DNA of 64,000 nt from Bacillota bacterium (GTDB lineage: Bacteria > Bacillota > Clostridia > TANB77 > CAG-465): the NCBI GenBank assembly GCA_023460235.1, contig JAEWRE010000016.1, positions 62,001 to 126,000 of the forward strand, given 5' to 3'. Each line of letters starts with the position of its first letter. The first letter of the stretch is position 1. Under the pieces are notes generated by a model. The model saw only the letters and a list, made by a program, of their open reading frames with translations. It did not search any database and was not told the DNA's origin. The position numbers were made by a program, and so were the translations under genes. Of this stretch, positions 51,921-61,888 are shown piece by piece.

Positions 51921-53624
51921 ATGAAGTTAAACTATGAATTCTATAAAAAAGATTACATTAGTGATATTAGTAATTCTATTGATAATGATATTGTTGTAGA
52001 TTGTTTAAGAGAGTTAAAAAAAAATATTCTGTGTTGGTATAAATTTAAAAAAACTGATAAAATTTTACAGATAGGTTTTGATGATGAAATTTCAAAAATG
52101 CTTGCAGAAATGTCAGATTTTATTACAATTATTGAACCTAATGAAGAAAAAGTTAAAAACATTTATTCTGATTATGATAATTTAAATAATATAGAAGTCA
52201 TTTTAGGCAATTTAGATAATATAAAACTGATGAATACTTATGATTATATTATTTTTATAGGATCATTTGAAAAATTGTCTTTGTATACTAGTTCTTCTAA
52301 TCCTTATATTGATTTTTTCAATATAATTAAGAATCATATAAGTAAAAATATAAAACTTATTATTGCTACAGATAATAAATTTGGTATGAGATATTTTGCA
52401 GGGTATAGCGAAAAAAGTACTAAAAATCCTTATACTTCTCTAGTTGGGAATTTTGGAAAAAATACTAAATTATTTGGAAAAAATGAAATTATAAGCATTT
52501 TAAAGAATATTGGATTTGTTAATACTAAATTTTATTATCCGCTTCCAAATTTTTCGGCTCCAAATATTATTTTTTCAGATGATTATATGCCAACATGTGA
52601 AAATATTGTAAGATACCTCCCTTTATATAATAGGGAAGATGTGGTAAGGTATTCTGAAGTTTTAGCTCTAAGGGAAACTATAAATAATTCTACATTTGAT
52701 ATGTTTGCTAATTCATACTTGATAGAGGCATCTTTAGAAGAAATAGAAAGTGGTATAAAATTTATATCATTTAATAATTCAAGAAAAAAAGAATATAGAC
52801 TAATCACAATCATGGAAAAAGAAAAGGTTTATAAATATAATTTTAATTCTTCAAGTATTGAACACTATAATAAAATGAAAAATAATATATCTGATATTGA
52901 AAATCTAAATTTAAATCAAATTGAAAAATTAGAAAATGATAGAATAGTATCTAATTTTATTAAAGATAGTACTTTAGATAATATACTAATTGGATATTTA
53001 AAAGGAAAAGATATTAGATCAGCTGAATTAATAATAAATCAATATATTAAGCTTTTATCTGAAAATCTTGGTAGAACAGATAGCATAGAAAATAATATTT
53101 TTAATGAGTTGGGTATTGTAGTAAATAAGGATTTATCTTCTCTTGTATTTGTAAAAAATGGGTATTGGGATATGACATTTCAAAATATATTTTATATTAA
53201 TAATGAAATGTACGTATTTGATCAAGAATGGAAAAATGATAATGTTCCATTAGAGTTTATTTTATATAGAGGATTAAAAATCTTATTTATAGTTGGCGGA
53301 ATAAACGAAGAAACTCGAAATGAGATTTATAGTAAATATAACATAATAAATTTTTTGGATATATTTGAAGAACTAGAAAATAAATTTCAGATAATTGTTA
53401 ATGACGAAGAAATAAAAGAAGCATTTACATATAGAGGTGTAAATGATGTAATCGCATCATTAACTGATGAAATATTAATTCTAAGAACACAGATAAATGA
53501 AATCCTAATACAAAAAGAATTAGATATTAATACTTTAAACTCAGAAATAAATAGATTAAGAGAAAATATTGATAGTATAAATAGAAAAAGTATAAAAAAT
53601 GTAATTAAGAGATTTTTTAGATAA
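51921..53624 (+). CDS. Methyltransferase - kinase-like - coiled-coil protein (WbdD-like chain terminator candidate)
   Basis: The 567 aa protein has three parts. Residues about 25-215 look like a class I methyltransferase (ILQIGFDDEISKML for the SAM loop, TIIEPNEEKV for the acidic strand, YDYIIFIGSFEKL), although the glycine loop is degenerate. Residues about 280-480 are kinase-like: Lys in KVYKY, a catalytic loop WDMTFQN with D417 and N422 (D-x4-N), then D434 in VFDQEW like the APH/kinase metal Asp. Residues about 500-560 form a coiled coil. WbdD of E. coli O9a has the same order, caps O-chains with methyl-phosphate and measures length. A strong GAGGGGG lies before the ATG. Confidence 0.75.
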   Translation: MKLNYEFYKKDYISDISNSIDNDIVVDCLRELKKNILCWYKFKKTDKILQIGFDDEISKMLAEMSDFITIIEPNEEKVKNIYSDYDNLNNIEVILGNLDNIKLMNTYDYIIFIGSFEKLSLYTSSSNPYIDFFNIIKNHISKNIKLIIATDNKFGMRYFAGYSEKSTKNPYTSLVGNFGKNTKLFGKNEIISILKNIGFVNTKFYYPLPNFSAPNIIFSDDYMPTCENIVRYLPLYNREDVVRYSEVLALRETINNSTFDMFANSYLIEASLEEIESGIKFISFNNSRKKEYRLITIMEKEKVYKYNFNSSSIEHYNKMKNNISDIENLNLNQIEKLENDRIVSNFIKDSTLDNILIGYLKGKDIRSAELIINQYIKLLSENLGRTDSIENNIFNELGIVVNKDLSSLVFVKNGYWDMTFQNIFYINNEMYVFDQEWKNDNVPLEFILYRGLKILFIVGGINEETRNEIYSKYNIINFLDIFEELENKFQIIVNDEEIKEAFTYRGVNDVIASLTDEILILRTQINEILIQKELDINTLNSEINRLRENIDSINRKSIKNVIKRFFR

Positions 53625-53643
53625 AAAATAAAAAGGAGGAGCT

Positions 53644-56600
53644 ATGATGGAAAATATAATAAAAAATGTAAAAAAAATAAAGCTGTTAGATATACTAATT
53701 TTTTCTATTCCAGTAATTTCATGGCTTTTAATATTGTGTATATATTTTCCTGGGTTTATGACATATGATTCTTTTGTTCAGTGGAATCAAATTGTATCGC
53801 ATGAATTTAACAATGTTCATCCATTTTTTCATACATTTTTAGAATTTTTACTTACAAGAATATGGTATAGTCCTGCAATAGTAGGTATATTTCAAATATT
53901 GGTATTTTCTATAATTTGGACTAGTATATGTAAATATACTAGGAAATCAGAGAGTATATATTTGAAAGTATTTCAAATAGTTTTTACATTGTTTATAGCA
54001 GTAGTCCCACTTAACGCAATACATTCTATAACTTTATGGAAAGATATATTGTATAGTTATAGCATTATGTTAATGACCTTTTTAATGCTTATTGGAATAG
54101 ATAAAAAGTTTAAATATTCAAAAAAAGACTATCTATTTAACGGTATTGCAATTGCTTCAATAATGTTACTTAGACATAATGGTAAACTAGTTGGATTATT
54201 AATTTTGTTAGTTATTACTTTTTTAATAATTTTAAACAATAAAAGCGGTAAAATATATAAGAAATTGCTAAATATAAGAAATTATTATCTAGCCATTTTA
54301 GTTTTTGTATTATTCTTTACAGCTCAGATTCCTAAGCTGATATACAAGTATGATAATGGGTCTTTAAGTATTGATTATAAACTTTTACACATAATTGCAG
54401 CTTTTAATTATGAAAATAAATTAAGTGATAGGGATCTTGAAGAAATTAAACATTATGTAGATCTTGAAAGACTAAAAGAATTATATAATCCATATTATCT
54501 TGATCCAATTATGAATGCAGTAAAATCAAATCTAATATTAGAAGGCCTTGAGCCAGTTGAAGCTACTGAAAAAATAATACATTTATCAGAAGTACGAATT
54601 GATATGAGTAATATGATTTTAAGGAATTCTATTAAACATCCTGATATAATATTGAAATATTTGAAAGATAGTACTGCGATTATGTGGAGTATAACTAAGC
54701 CATCAAAAGCTAATGACAAAGTTTATGGTACTATTATTGATCTTAACGATTATTCTAAGTTACCAAACAATATTTATGGAATTAAGATGAAAAATATTGG
54801 CACTGAAATTTATAATAAGTATAATAATATTGTGCTTAAAACTACTTACGGAAATCAATTTCTTACTATTATTCTTAATAGCCCAGCTTTATATTTTTAC
54901 GTATCTATAATTTTTACTATTATAATAGTTAGGTATACAAAGAATAGATACTACTATTTATTGATTTTACCAAATATAATTAATCTAGTTAGTTTAGTTA
55001 TGTCCATACCTTTAGAGGATGTAAGATATGTTTATTCAAACTTTTTAGTAGCTTACATTACAATTATTGTATTTGTTTCAATTTTTATAAATAGTAGAAA
55101 TAATAAAAAAATGAAGGAGTTTAAAATGTCACTTACAAGTTTAAAAAAGACATATTATGATATGCAAGATTTATTTTTTCCTAGAAATTCTAGGAGAAGA
55201 AGATTTATGAAATTTATTTATAGACTACCCAAAAATTTAACAAGAAATAATATAGGAATATTAAAAATTGATATTAAGACTTTAGGACTTTTTAAAGCTT
55301 TAAAGCAATTTTATATAAGAATTACGGAAGCCCCAAGAGTAATTAATTTTCACAATGACTATATTTCCTGGATGAAAAATAATGAGCCTGGCTCAGACGA
55401 GCTAAAGCTTCAAAGAGAATATGAATTTGAATTTAAACCTAAAATAAGTATTGTTGTACCTATGTATAATACACCAAAAGAATTTTTTATAGAGTTAATT
55501 AGCTCTGTAAAAAATCAAACATATAGTAATTGGGAATTATGTCTAGCTGATGGTAGTTCGAGTAAACAGGAATATATTGATGAGGCAATTGGTAATGATG
55601 CTAGAATAAAATATTCATTACTCGAGAAAAATAGTGGTATATCTATAAATACTAATGAAGCATTAAAACTTGCTACTGGGGATTACATTGGCTTACTTGA
55701 TCATGATGATTTACTTTCAGAATTTGCATTATTTGAAGTTGTACAAGCTATAAATAGTAATGAAAAAGTTGATTTTATATATAGTGATGAAGATAAAATT
55801 AATTTAAATGGAAAAGATAGGTATGACCCACACTTTAAGCCGGATTTTTCCCCAGATTTGCTTAGAAGCTATAATTATATTTGCCATTTTAGTGTATTTA
55901 AAAAAGAACTTATGCAAAAGTTAGAAGGATTTAGAAGTGATTATGATGGAGCTCAAGATTATGATATAATTTTAAGAGCAACAGAAAATAGCAATCTTAT
56001 AGTTCATATACCGAAAATTTTGTATCATTGGAGAGTTCATCCAAATTCTACAGCATGCACTAGTAATGCTAAACTTTATGCATATGAATCTGGTAAAAAG
56101 GCTATTGAGGATCACTTAAAAAGATTAAATATAAATGGTAGTGTCGAACATGAATTTAGTTTAGGACTTTATAGAGTAAGATATGCTATAATAGGAAATC
56201 CAAAGATTTCTATTATAATAGCTAATAAAGATGAAAAAGATTCATTAAAAAAGTGTATAAATTCTATACTTAAATCTACATATAAAAATTATGAAATAAT
56301 AATTGTAGAAAATAATAGTAAGAATGATAGTACATTTAAATATTATGAAAGTTTGAAGAAACAAAAAAATATAAAAGTAATTAGATATGAAATAAGTGAA
56401 TTTAACTATTCAAAGATTAATAACTTTGGTGTGAAAAATTCGACTGGAGAATATATATTACTTTTAAATAATGATATAGAGGTTATAACTCCTACTTGGT
56501 TAGAAGAAATGCTTTCAATTTGTCAGAGAGAAGATGTTGGTATTGTAGGTTCAAAGCTTTTATATCCTGATAATACGGTTCAGCACGCCGGAGTTGTAGT

Positions 56601-57033
56601 TGGTATGGGAGGAATTGCAGGACATATAAATAAATTAATACCTACTGATGATATAGGATATTATGCAAGAGCTTCTATTATTAACAATTACAGTGCGGTA
56701 ACAGCAGCATGTTTACTAGTAAAAAGAAAATTATTTAATGAAGTAAAAGGTCTAGATGAAGAGTTTAAGGTAGCATTTAATGATGTAGATTTTTGTATGA
56801 AAATTAGAAGTATAAATAAATTAGTCGTTTATACTCCATATGCACAACTATATCACTATGAATCAAAATCTAGAGGATATGAGGACACCGAAGAAAAGCA
56901 ATTAAGATTTAAATCTGAAGCTGACCTATTTGAAAAAAAATGGGGAAACATAATAAAAAAAGGTGATCCGTACTTTAATATAAATTTTAGATTGGATGTA
57001 CCAATTTATAGGGTAAATGGAAAAAAAATATAG
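53644..57033 (+). CDS. Fusion of polytopic membrane protein (DUF6020-like) and tandem GT2 glycosyltransferases
   Basis: The 1129 aa protein is large for the region. Residues 1-485 are a membrane part with about ten segments and early FPGFMTYDSFVQW, as in DUF6020 proteins. Residues 600-850 are GT2 domain 1 (KISIVVPMYNT, DHDD at 686-689, HWRVHPNSTA). Residues 854-1075 are GT2 domain 2 (KISIIIANKDE, LNNDIEV with D944, HAGVVVGMGG). At the junction, AAGGAG (55114-55119) lies six bases before an in-frame ATG at 55126, so the tandem GT2 half may also be made alone. AGGAGG lies 4 bases before the first ATG and 7 before a second at 53647. Confidence 0.88.
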   Translation: MMENIIKNVKKIKLLDILIFSIPVISWLLILCIYFPGFMTYDSFVQWNQIVSHEFNNVHPFFHTFLEFLLTRIWYSPAIVGIFQILVFSIIWTSICKYTRKSESIYLKVFQIVFTLFIAVVPLNAIHSITLWKDILYSYSIMLMTFLMLIGIDKKFKYSKKDYLFNGIAIASIMLLRHNGKLVGLLILLVITFLIILNNKSGKIYKKLLNIRNYYLAILVFVLFFTAQIPKLIYKYDNGSLSIDYKLLHIIAAFNYENKLSDRDLEEIKHYVDLERLKELYNPYYLDPIMNAVKSNLILEGLEPVEATEKIIHLSEVRIDMSNMILRNSIKHPDIILKYLKDSTAIMWSITKPSKANDKVYGTIIDLNDYSKLPNNIYGIKMKNIGTEIYNKYNNIVLKTTYGNQFLTIILNSPALYFYVSIIFTIIIVRYTKNRYYYLLILPNIINLVSLVMSIPLEDVRYVYSNFLVAYITIIVFVSIFINSRNNKKMKEFKMSLTSLKKTYYDMQDLFFPRNSRRRRFMKFIYRLPKNLTRNNIGILKIDIKTLGLFKALKQFYIRITEAPRVINFHNDYISWMKNNEPGSDELKLQREYEFEFKPKISIVVPMYNTPKEFFIELISSVKNQTYSNWELCLADGSSSKQEYIDEAIGNDARIKYSLLEKNSGISINTNEALKLATGDYIGLLDHDDLLSEFALFEVVQAINSNEKVDFIYSDEDKINLNGKDRYDPHFKPDFSPDLLRSYNYICHFSVFKKELMQKLEGFRSDYDGAQDYDIILRATENSNLIVHIPKILYHWRVHPNSTACTSNAKLYAYESGKKAIEDHLKRLNINGSVEHEFSLGLYRVRYAIIGNPKISIIIANKDEKDSLKKCINSILKSTYKNYEIIIVENNSKNDSTFKYYESLKKQKNIKVIRYEISEFNYSKINNFGVKNSTGEYILLLNNDIEVITPTWLEEMLSICQREDVGIVGSKLLYPDNTVQHAGVVVGMGGIAGHINKLIPTDDIGYYARASIINNYSAVTAACLLVKRKLFNEVKGLDEEFKVAFNDVDFCMKIRSINKLVVYTPYAQLYHYESKSRGYEDTEEKQLRFKSEADLFEKKWGNIIKKGDPYFNINFRLDVPIYRVNGKKI

Positions 57034-57057
57034 AGAATATATGAGGTTAATAAATTT

Positions 57058-59199
57058 ATGTTTAACAAAGTAGTAAGTAATTTTAAGAGAAATATTATAA
57101 TTGGGATAGCTTTAATTCTAGCTCCTATATTATTTAACTTAATATTTTATTATAGTGCTCCTGAAAGTAATATAAAATCGTTGCTTATTAGGATAGGATA
57201 TATTTATGGTATTTATATATTAATTTTAGTTTATAAACTATTAGAGAAAAGAACTGATATTTTAAAGAAATTATTTAAATTCATATTTAAATATAGATAT
57301 ATAATAGGGATTGCAATTTTTTTAGTAATGGTATGTTTTAAACTAAGTATATCTTCAATAGGAGTTTGGTCAAAAATTATACCTTCTGAAGAAAACAAAA
57401 ATACTACTTTAATTGGAGTTAGTAGAGGAATTCGTTCAGATGAATGGTTAGTACAGTCTTCATTTGCACTTGCTCAAGCTATGAATAAATCTGAATATTA
57501 TCCACTTTTAAATAAGAATATAAGGCCAGATGAAGGCCAAAACATGCTTATGGTATATGCTTCTCCAGTTGCAGATTTAACTATAATTGGTAAGCCTCAA
57601 AATGTAGGGTATCTTTTATTTGGCAGGGACTATGGATTTTCATGGTATTGGTCAATGAAACTCGTATTGTTGGTAGTATTATCAATTGAAATTGCTAGTA
57701 TTCTTAGCAAGAAAGACCCATTTTTATCAATAGTTGGTGGGCTTTGGATTGCATTTTCTCCTGGAATTATGTGGTGGCTTAGCTCTGTTGGTGATATATA
57801 TTTACATGGATTTGCAATAATCGCATTATTTTATTATTACGTTAGAAATACTGATATAAAAATTTGGAAGAAAGTACTAACCTGCGTTGCAATGATAAGT
57901 TCTATCAGTGGATTTGTGTTTTGCTTTTATCCACCTATGCAAGTGCCAATGGGATACTTAATTTTAGCATTTATAATTCCACAATTTATCATTTCAAGAA
58001 AACAGCTCAATAAAAATGATTATATATTAATTTCGCTAACAGTAGTAATATCACTAATGCTAGTTGGATATTATTACTATAATTCAAAGGATGCAATTAA
58101 TTTAATGCTTAATACAGTTTATCCTGGAAAACGAAATTTAGTTGGAGGAGATCTTAATATATATTCTGGAATAAACTACTTTACTAATATTTTTACACCT
58201 GTAACTAGCCAAGGAATAAATTTAATATCTAATCAATGTGAAAGTGCATCATTTATTTATCCGCTTATTGCTTTAGTAATAGTTATAATTTCAAATGTTA
58301 AAGAATTATTTAATAAAGTAAAAAATACACGCAATTATCTTGTAGTATTTTTAATTAGCATATTTGTAATTTTAAATTTATGGTGCTTTGTTGGATTTGG
58401 AAGTTTACTTTCAAAGATCACATTATTTTATTTATGCCAACCATCTAGAGTATATTTAATACTTGGATTATGCGGCGTAATGCTTTCAATTTTGCTCATG
58501 TCTAATGATTATATAAAATTAAGAAATATTAGCAAATCAAAAGCGTTAATTATATCATTAATAATTGTATTAATATCACATGTTTTAATTAATAATTCAA
58601 ATTATACTGTATACTTAACATCGATTAAACAATATATACTATTACCTATAATATTCTTTATGGCATATTTCTTTATTTTAGGAAATAAAAAGGCTTTTGG
58701 TTATTTAATCTTTGGTATAACATTAATTTCAGGTGTAATTATAAATCCTTTAGAGCGTGGAACAGATGCAATATATAGTACAAAAACTTCAAAAGAAGTA
58801 CAGAGCATAGTAAATGAAAATAGTTCTGAAACTTGGATTGGAAGGAATAATATAAATGCACAATATCTTATTTTAAATGGTGCTAAAACTTTAAATGGAA
58901 TAAATTATTATCCTAATTTTGAGTGGTTAAGAAAGCTTGACAAAAAAATGGAATTTGATGAAGTATATAATAGATATGCGCATATTTCCATAAAACTTGG
59001 AAATGAAACATTATTTGAATTAAAAAGTCCAGATAGTTATGAAGTAACTATGACATATGAAAATCTTAAGCAATTAGGAGTAAAATATATGCTTACAAGT
59101 GTTAGTGATGCATTTAGTGATGTTGAATTAAAAAACTTTAATATGAAACTAATATTTTCAGATACTTATGAAGGACAAAATATATATATGATAAATTAA
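57058..59199 (+). CDS. Large polytopic membrane protein, GT-C glycosyltransferase-like
   Basis: The 713 aa protein has about 12-13 membrane segments, the first two near 13-60 and then 78-96. A loop after the third segment holds GVSRGIRSDEWLVQSS, where Arg-Ser-Asp-Glu recalls the acidic loop of GT-C enzymes, and PSPGIMWWL-like aromatic helices follow. The last 130 residues form a soluble outer domain (TWIGRNNINAQYLIL onward). I infer a lipid-sugar-dependent transferase that decorates the polymer outside. It starts 24 bases after the fusion gene. Confidence 0.75.
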   Translation: MFNKVVSNFKRNIIIGIALILAPILFNLIFYYSAPESNIKSLLIRIGYIYGIYILILVYKLLEKRTDILKKLFKFIFKYRYIIGIAIFLVMVCFKLSISSIGVWSKIIPSEENKNTTLIGVSRGIRSDEWLVQSSFALAQAMNKSEYYPLLNKNIRPDEGQNMLMVYASPVADLTIIGKPQNVGYLLFGRDYGFSWYWSMKLVLLVVLSIEIASILSKKDPFLSIVGGLWIAFSPGIMWWLSSVGDIYLHGFAIIALFYYYVRNTDIKIWKKVLTCVAMISSISGFVFCFYPPMQVPMGYLILAFIIPQFIISRKQLNKNDYILISLTVVISLMLVGYYYYNSKDAINLMLNTVYPGKRNLVGGDLNIYSGINYFTNIFTPVTSQGINLISNQCESASFIYPLIALVIVIISNVKELFNKVKNTRNYLVVFLISIFVILNLWCFVGFGSLLSKITLFYLCQPSRVYLILGLCGVMLSILLMSNDYIKLRNISKSKALIISLIIVLISHVLINNSNYTVYLTSIKQYILLPIIFFMAYFFILGNKKAFGYLIFGITLISGVIINPLERGTDAIYSTKTSKEVQSIVNENSSETWIGRNNINAQYLILNGAKTLNGINYYPNFEWLRKLDKKMEFDEVYNRYAHISIKLGNETLFELKSPDSYEVTMTYENLKQLGVKYMLTSVSDAFSDVELKNFNMKLIFSDTYEGQNIYMIN

Positions 59200-59243
59200 A
59201 TATAACTTATGTATTATATTTTTATTAAGGAGAGATTTATAAG

Positions 59244-59987
59244 ATGAAAATTTTACTAATTATACCTGCGTATAATGAAGAAAAAAATATTTTAAATGTT
59301 TGCAAAAAAATAGAAGAATATATTAAAACAAATGAGAATAATGTATTCGACTATATTGTTGTCAATGATGGTTCTAGTGATAATACATATAAAGTGTGTA
59401 TAGAAAATAAATTGAAATGTCTTAACCTTATTTCAAATTTAGGAATTGGTGGTGCAGTACAAGCTGGTTATCTTTATGCATATCAAAATGATTATGATAT
59501 TGCTATACAATTCGATGGTGATGATCAGCATGATATTAATTATATTATGAATATATGTGAACCAATATTAAAAGAAGAATGCGATATTTGTATTGGATCT
59601 AGATATTTAGATGATGGGTCTAGTGAATTTAAATCTACTTTTATGAGAAGGTTAGGAAAAGATATAATTTCCTTTATGATAAAAATATTTTGTAATATAA
59701 AAGTTACTGATCCCACATCTGGATTTAGAGCTGTTAATAAAAATGTTATAAAATTATTTTCAGTAGACTATCCTTCCGATTATCCTGAACCAGAATCAAT
59801 TGTTAGTTTAATAAAAAGGGGATTTAAAATCTCAGAAGTACCCGTTTCAATGAATGAGAGAAAATCTGGAAAATCTTCTATAAATTTTATAAAAAGTATT
59901 CACTATATGATAAAAGTATCAATTGCTATAGTAATTGAAAGTCTAAAAAATAAGAAAAATAAGGAGGATGTTAGTAAATGTCAATAA
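59244..59987 (+). CDS. GT2 glycosyltransferase, polyprenyl-phosphate sugar synthase-like
   Basis: The 247 aa GT2 protein has IIPAYNEEKNI, VNDGSSDNT, the DxD-like QFDGDDQHD and DPTSGFRAVNK, as in DPM1/PpgS-type enzymes that load a sugar on a polyprenyl phosphate. The C-terminus is a single hydrophobic helix (IKVSIAIVIESL). It overlaps the DUF2304 gene by ten bases, an arrangement common for these two. AAGGAGAG lies before the ATG. Confidence 0.9.
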   Translation: MKILLIIPAYNEEKNILNVCKKIEEYIKTNENNVFDYIVVNDGSSDNTYKVCIENKLKCLNLISNLGIGGAVQAGYLYAYQNDYDIAIQFDGDDQHDINYIMNICEPILKEECDICIGSRYLDDGSSEFKSTFMRRLGKDIISFMIKIFCNIKVTDPTSGFRAVNKNVIKLFSVDYPSDYPEPESIVSLIKRGFKISEVPVSMNERKSGKSSINFIKSIHYMIKVSIAIVIESLKNKKNKEDVSKCQ

Positions 59988-60358
59988 CACTAAAAGCGGC
60001 ATTAATTATAATAACTGTCACATATCTATTTATAATAGTAAAATCAGTTAGAAATAGAAAATTACAAACCTCATTTTCTATTTTTTGGATAATATTTGGT
60101 ATCGTTCTAATAATATCTGTATTAATACCAAATTTTATGGATAATATATCAAAATTACTTGGATTTGAACAAACATCGAACATGATTTTTTGTTTAGGAA
60201 TATTGATAGCATTTTATTTAATATTTAATTTAACAATATTACTTTCAAAAGAATTTAAGAGAAATGTTTGCTTAGTACAGGAATTATCTATATTAAAAAA
60301 TAAATTAAATACACTTGAGGAAAAAATAGATAATTTAGAAAATAAGGAAGGAAATTAA
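59978..60358 (+). CDS. DUF2304-family membrane protein
   Basis: The 126 aa protein has three membrane segments (about 5-20, 33-50, 68-88) and a C-terminal coiled coil (LSILKNKLNTLEEKIDNLE), the DUF2304 layout. Such proteins are nearly always next to GT2 polyprenyl-phosphate sugar synthases and may help anchor or flip the product; direct evidence is lacking. It overlaps the GT2 gene by ten bases and is followed by the SMR-like gene. Confidence 0.86.
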   Translation: MSITLKAALIIITVTYLFIIVKSVRNRKLQTSFSIFWIIFGIVLIISVLIPNFMDNISKLLGFEQTSNMIFCLGILIAFYLIFNLTILLSKEFKRNVCLVQELSILKNKLNTLEEKIDNLENKEGN

Positions 60359-60377
60359 TATGCATGGAGGAAAAGTT

Positions 60378-60794
60378 ATGAGATTAATTTTAATAATAGT
60401 ATATTTAATAATGACAATATCAGGACTTATACTAATGAAACTTGGAGGAAATCCTGGTACTGTGTCTGTAAAAGATAATAATATAGCAATGTCAATGAAT
60501 TTAATAAGTGGAATAGGATTTATATGCTACATTTGTAGTTTTTTACTTTTTACAAGATTAATTGTGATGTTTGACCTAAGCTACATATTTCCTATATGCA
60601 CAGGTATAGTTCAAATTATAACTTTGATAGCATCATATTATGTATTTCATGAAAACATATCCTTAAAAGGCATAATTGGCGCATCATTAATAATTATAGG
60701 AATAGTTGTAATGAATATAAAATTTAAAGAATCAAATAAAATTGATAATGCAAATGTTATGAAAAACGATGTTCATGTTCAAAGCAGAATATAA
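60378..60794 (+). CDS. SMR/EamA-like four-helix membrane protein (lipid-sugar flippase candidate)
   Basis: The 138 aa protein has four membrane helices of the small multidrug resistance fold (LIMTISGLILMKLGG at the start, IFPICTGIVQIITLIASYYVFHENIS late, then GASLIIIGIVVMN). ArnE/ArnF, which flip undecaprenyl-phosphate sugars, belong to this group; next to GT2 and DUF2304 genes, flippase is the best guess. The ATG at 60360 includes the GGAGG site, so ATG 60378 is the start. Confidence 0.82.
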   Translation: MRLILIIVYLIMTISGLILMKLGGNPGTVSVKDNNIAMSMNLISGIGFICYICSFLLFTRLIVMFDLSYIFPICTGIVQIITLIASYYVFHENISLKGIIGASLIIIGIVVMNIKFKESNKIDNANVMKNDVHVQSRI

Positions 60795-60831
60795 TTAAAA
60801 ATGTTCTATATTATAGAAATTAGGTGAAATA

Positions 60832-61719
60832 ATGAAAACCGCAATAATTATACTTAATTATAACGATTATTATAATACTTCTTCATATGTTAATAATATA
60901 AAAGATTATAGTATTATTGATAATATAATAGTTGTTGATAATAACTCAAATGATGGAAAAAATAATGAACTAAAAAAATTAGAATCAAATAAAATAGATG
61001 TAGTATTTGCTAATAAAAATGGTGGCTATGCTTATGGAAATAATATAGGTTTGAAATATCTTGAAGAAAAATATGGTAAAGAATATTTTGAATATGTAAT
61101 AATTTCTAATCCAGATGTAAGTGTAACAGAAGAAGCAATAAAGAAATGCATAGCAATATTAGAAGAAAATAATAATATTGCTATTGCTGCTCCAAGAATG
61201 TATTTTACTTATGGACCTGCAAGGAGAAGTGCTTGGAAAGAAAGAAAGTTTTTGATTGATATTGCAAACTCAACTAGATTTACTGAATTAATTTTATATC
61301 CAATTTTTAAAAGTGGTGAATATACAAATAAAGATTTTTCTGAGAATATTTTAGGAGTCGACAGTATAGCTGGTTCATTTTTTATAGCAAGATTTAATTA
61401 TTTTAAAGAAATTGATTTTTTTGATGAAAATACATTTTTATTTTTTGAAGAAGATATAATATGTAAAAAATTGAGAGAAAAAGGATATAAAATTGTAAGT
61501 TTAAATGATTGTAATTTTATTCACTATGATAGTGTTACTATAGGTAAAATAATTAACATGTTTAAAAAGCAAGATATACTTTTTGAAAGTAGAAAATATT
61601 ATAATAAAAAATATAATAATATTTCTAAATTTGATTTACTGTTATTAGATATTTTAAAGATATTAAGAAAATTTGAGTTACTTTTTGAAGTACCATTAAG
61701 AAAATTATTCCAAAAATAA
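60832..61719 (+). CDS. GT2 glycosyltransferase, WbbL-like rhamnosyltransferase family
   Basis: The 295 aa GT-A enzyme has IIILNYNDYYNT, VVDNNSNDG, NGGYAYGNNIGL, SNPDVSV (DxD-like) and FFEEDIICKKLREKGYKI, all typical of WbbL-type transferases that commonly add rhamnose. Basic amphipathic C-terminus. AGGTGA lies before the ATG. It is the last gene of the operon. Confidence 0.9.
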   Translation: MKTAIIILNYNDYYNTSSYVNNIKDYSIIDNIIVVDNNSNDGKNNELKKLESNKIDVVFANKNGGYAYGNNIGLKYLEEKYGKEYFEYVIISNPDVSVTEEAIKKCIAILEENNNIAIAAPRMYFTYGPARRSAWKERKFLIDIANSTRFTELILYPIFKSGEYTNKDFSENILGVDSIAGSFFIARFNYFKEIDFFDENTFLFFEEDIICKKLREKGYKIVSLNDCNFIHYDSVTIGKIINMFKKQDILFESRKYYNKKYNNISKFDLLLLDILKILRKFELLFEVPLRKLFQK

Positions 61720-61722
61720 ATT

Positions 61723-61786
61723 AAAATATATTATCATAATAATATATTTTTTTAGTAAATGTACTAATTGATACATTTACTTTTTT
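61723..61786 (+). terminator. Tandem terminator hairpins at the end of the export operon
   Basis: Hairpin 1: 12-bp stem 61723-61734 with 61739-61750, 4-base loop. Hairpin 2: 10-bp stem 61754-61763 with 61772-61781, 8-base loop, then T at 61781-61786. Confidence 0.88.
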
Positions 61787-61807
61787 GTTTTAAAATATTA
61801 GGCTTTA

Positions 61808-61836
61808 TTGATATATAACAAATTATATGATATAAT
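61808..61836 (+). promoter_or_regulatory. Promoter of the GT2 gene at 61889
   Basis: TTGATA at 61808-61813, 17 bases, TATAAT at 61831-61836. Confidence 0.7.
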
Positions 61837-61888
61837 TCAAAAAAGTAGTCAATAAGTATATTGAAAAGAGGGTTATGGAGGATATAGT

